Assembly (NCBI GenBank): GCA_023247135.1 | Contig: JAHFHB010000143.1 | Span: 1 to 5,530, forward strand | Direction of reading: 5' to 3' | Length of the DNA: 5,530 nt | Origin: Candidatus Omnitrophota bacterium | GTDB lineage: Bacteria > Omnitrophota > Omnitrophia > Omnitrophales > Aquincolibacteriaceae | Position numbers and translations under genes: made by a program | The notes under the pieces: model-generated | What the model was told of the DNA's origin: nothing | The model's input: the letters and a program-made list of their open reading frames with translations, nothing else | The model's database searches: none | Shown: piece after piece, positions 5,007 through 5,530 of the stretch | Position numbering within the stretch: position 1 is the stretch's first letter | Layout of the letters: the number at the start of each line of letters is the position of its first letter

Positions 5007-5340
5007 GCGCGGTGATCTTTATTGGGTGAACCTCGACCCCTCGAAAGGATCCGAACAAAAGGGCCGGCGACCTGTTCTTGTGATTCAAAATGATGTCGGC
5101 AACAGCCTGGCTCCCACCACGATTATTGCGCCGCTTACTACCAAAAGTTTTTTAAAACAGTATCCTACTAATGTCCATTTGCCCAAAGGCACCAGCGGTT
5201 TGAAATCCGACTCAACCGTTTTGCTTTCGCAAATCAGGACCGTTGACAAAAACCGCCTTGAAGCCAGAATCGGCGCCTTGCGCGGGCATGACCTCGAAAA
5301 AGTTAATCGCGCCATCGAAATCAGTCTTGGCTTGCGTTAA
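4996..5340 (+). CDS. mazF: MazF/PemK-family mRNA interferase toxin
   Basis: A 114-residue toxin, close to the 116 of Bacillus subtilis MazF (EndoA/NdoA), whose pattern it follows along the full length: IKRGDLYWVNLDPSKGSEQ, GRRPVLVIQND, PTTIIAPLTTK, PTNVHLPKG, DSTVLLSQIRTVDKNRL, and the C-terminal helix ending EISLGL. The catalytic pair R25 and T48 is present at the same numbers as in B. subtilis, so the enzyme looks intact. Family members are ribosome-independent endoribonucleases that cut single-stranded mRNA at short specific sequences and halt growth; the recognition sequence cannot be read from the protein. The start ATG 4996 lies inside the antitoxin gene and has no clear Shine-Dalgarno sequence, so translation is probably coupled to the antitoxin. 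No terminator follows before the next promoter. Confidence 0.95.
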   Translation: MSIKRGDLYWVNLDPSKGSEQKGRRPVLVIQNDVGNSLAPTTIIAPLTTKSFLKQYPTNVHLPKGTSGLKSDSTVLLSQIRTVDKNRLEARIGALRGHDLEKVNRAIEISLGLR

Positions 5341-5348
5341 CCGGTAGC

Positions 5349-5377
5349 TTGTCACCTTCATGCCCGGCTCGTATAAT
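5349..5377 (+). promoter_or_regulatory. Near-consensus sigma-70 promoter reading to the right edge
   Basis: TTGTCA (5349-5354) and a perfect TATAAT (5372-5377) are 17 bases apart. It lies eight bases after the toxin stop. The predicted start is around 5383-5385, which coincides with the ATG at 5384. It implies that another transcription unit begins here. Confidence 0.65.
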
Positions 5378-5383
5378 GCACAC

Positions 5384-5530
5384 ATGTCTTCAGTTACTCT
5401 GACGCAACGCAAAAGTAGCCACCCTGCGTTACGGCCTATGACCCGACCCCTACAAAAACACGTAGCATTTTACCGGCGATTTGCCGCATCAAGAATTGCG
5501 GGGACGCGAGACCTTATTCCAAAGGTAACA
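5384..5530 (+). CDS. Open reading frame running off the window; possible transposase-related remnant
   Basis: From ATG 5384 the frame stays open for 49 codons to the window edge. By chance alone a run of that length is not rare, so the reading frame is weak evidence. The product begins MSSVTLTQRKSSHP and is Arg-rich; I recognise no full domain. An internal ATG at 5438 starts MTRPLQKHVAFYRRF. This shares MTRPL and AFY with the usual start of REP-associated tyrosine transposases (MTRPLRIEFPGAFYHV type), but lacks the intervening residues and the histidine motif. No Shine-Dalgarno site precedes either ATG; if 5384 is the start, the mRNA would be leaderless. It could be a real small gene, a decayed transposase fragment, or non-coding. 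Confidence 0.25.
   Translation, partial: MSSVTLTQRKSSHPALRPMTRPLQKHVAFYRRFAASRIAGTRDLIPKVT

Overview
The window reads as ordinary bacterial chromosome with short intergenic gaps, strong AAGGAGG-type ribosome binding sites and E. coli-like sigma-70 promoters. Everything recognisable is on the + strand. GpsA, DnaJ and HU are universal bacterial families, and the tRNA and DnaJ are bacterial in type. The GpsA wording (GDNTKSGLLSRG, FSKHGRN) and the large secreted protein with tyrosine/glycine repeats would fit a Gram-negative-type lineage such as the PVC/Omnitrophota group. That placement is an impression from remembered sequences and is low confidence.

Layout. Positions 2-358 are the C-terminal part of DnaJ. 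A tight cluster follows: a VanZ-like small membrane protein (384-848) and a YbgC/FadM-type hotdog thioesterase (835-1248) that overlaps it by 14 bases. After a good extended -10 promoter (1266-1294) come gpsA (1358-2371), the glycerol-3-phosphate dehydrogenase that supplies the phospholipid backbone, and an HU-family nucleoid protein (2424-2699). A strong 13-bp-stem terminator (2724-2776) closes this block. It is a housekeeping block: chaperone, lipid/acyl-CoA metabolism and chromosome packing.

The middle holds a tRNA-Pro(GGG) gene with encoded CCA (2892-2970) and its own strong promoter with an all-C discriminator (2811-2839). It is followed by two identical 33-bp hairpin-plus-T-tract units 49 bp apart (2986-3018 and 3035-3067), best read as a tandem terminator. 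The next gene, an exported 518-residue protein of unknown function (3096-4652), begins 28 bases after the second unit. It carries degenerate Tyr/Gly-turn beta repeats and is the least explained gene here.

The right part is a type II toxin-antitoxin operon: a ribbon-helix-helix antitoxin (4761-5006) overlapping a MazF/PemK mRNA interferase (4996-5340). It is driven by a promoter (4713-4741) whose spacer and -10 are covered by an 8+2+8 palindrome, the expected autoregulatory operator. The last 190 bases contain a near-consensus promoter (TTGTCA-N17-TATAAT, 5349-5377) and a reading frame open to the window edge. A stretch of that frame (MTRPL...AFY, then GGGGACGCGAGACC DNA) resembles the start and flank of REP-associated tyrosine transposases, so it may be the edge of a mobile element or a remnant of one.

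No CRISPR array, rRNA, riboswitch of known class or intact insertion sequence was seen. The candidates for new biology are the secreted repeat protein, the duplicated hairpin after the tRNA, and the right-hand edge.
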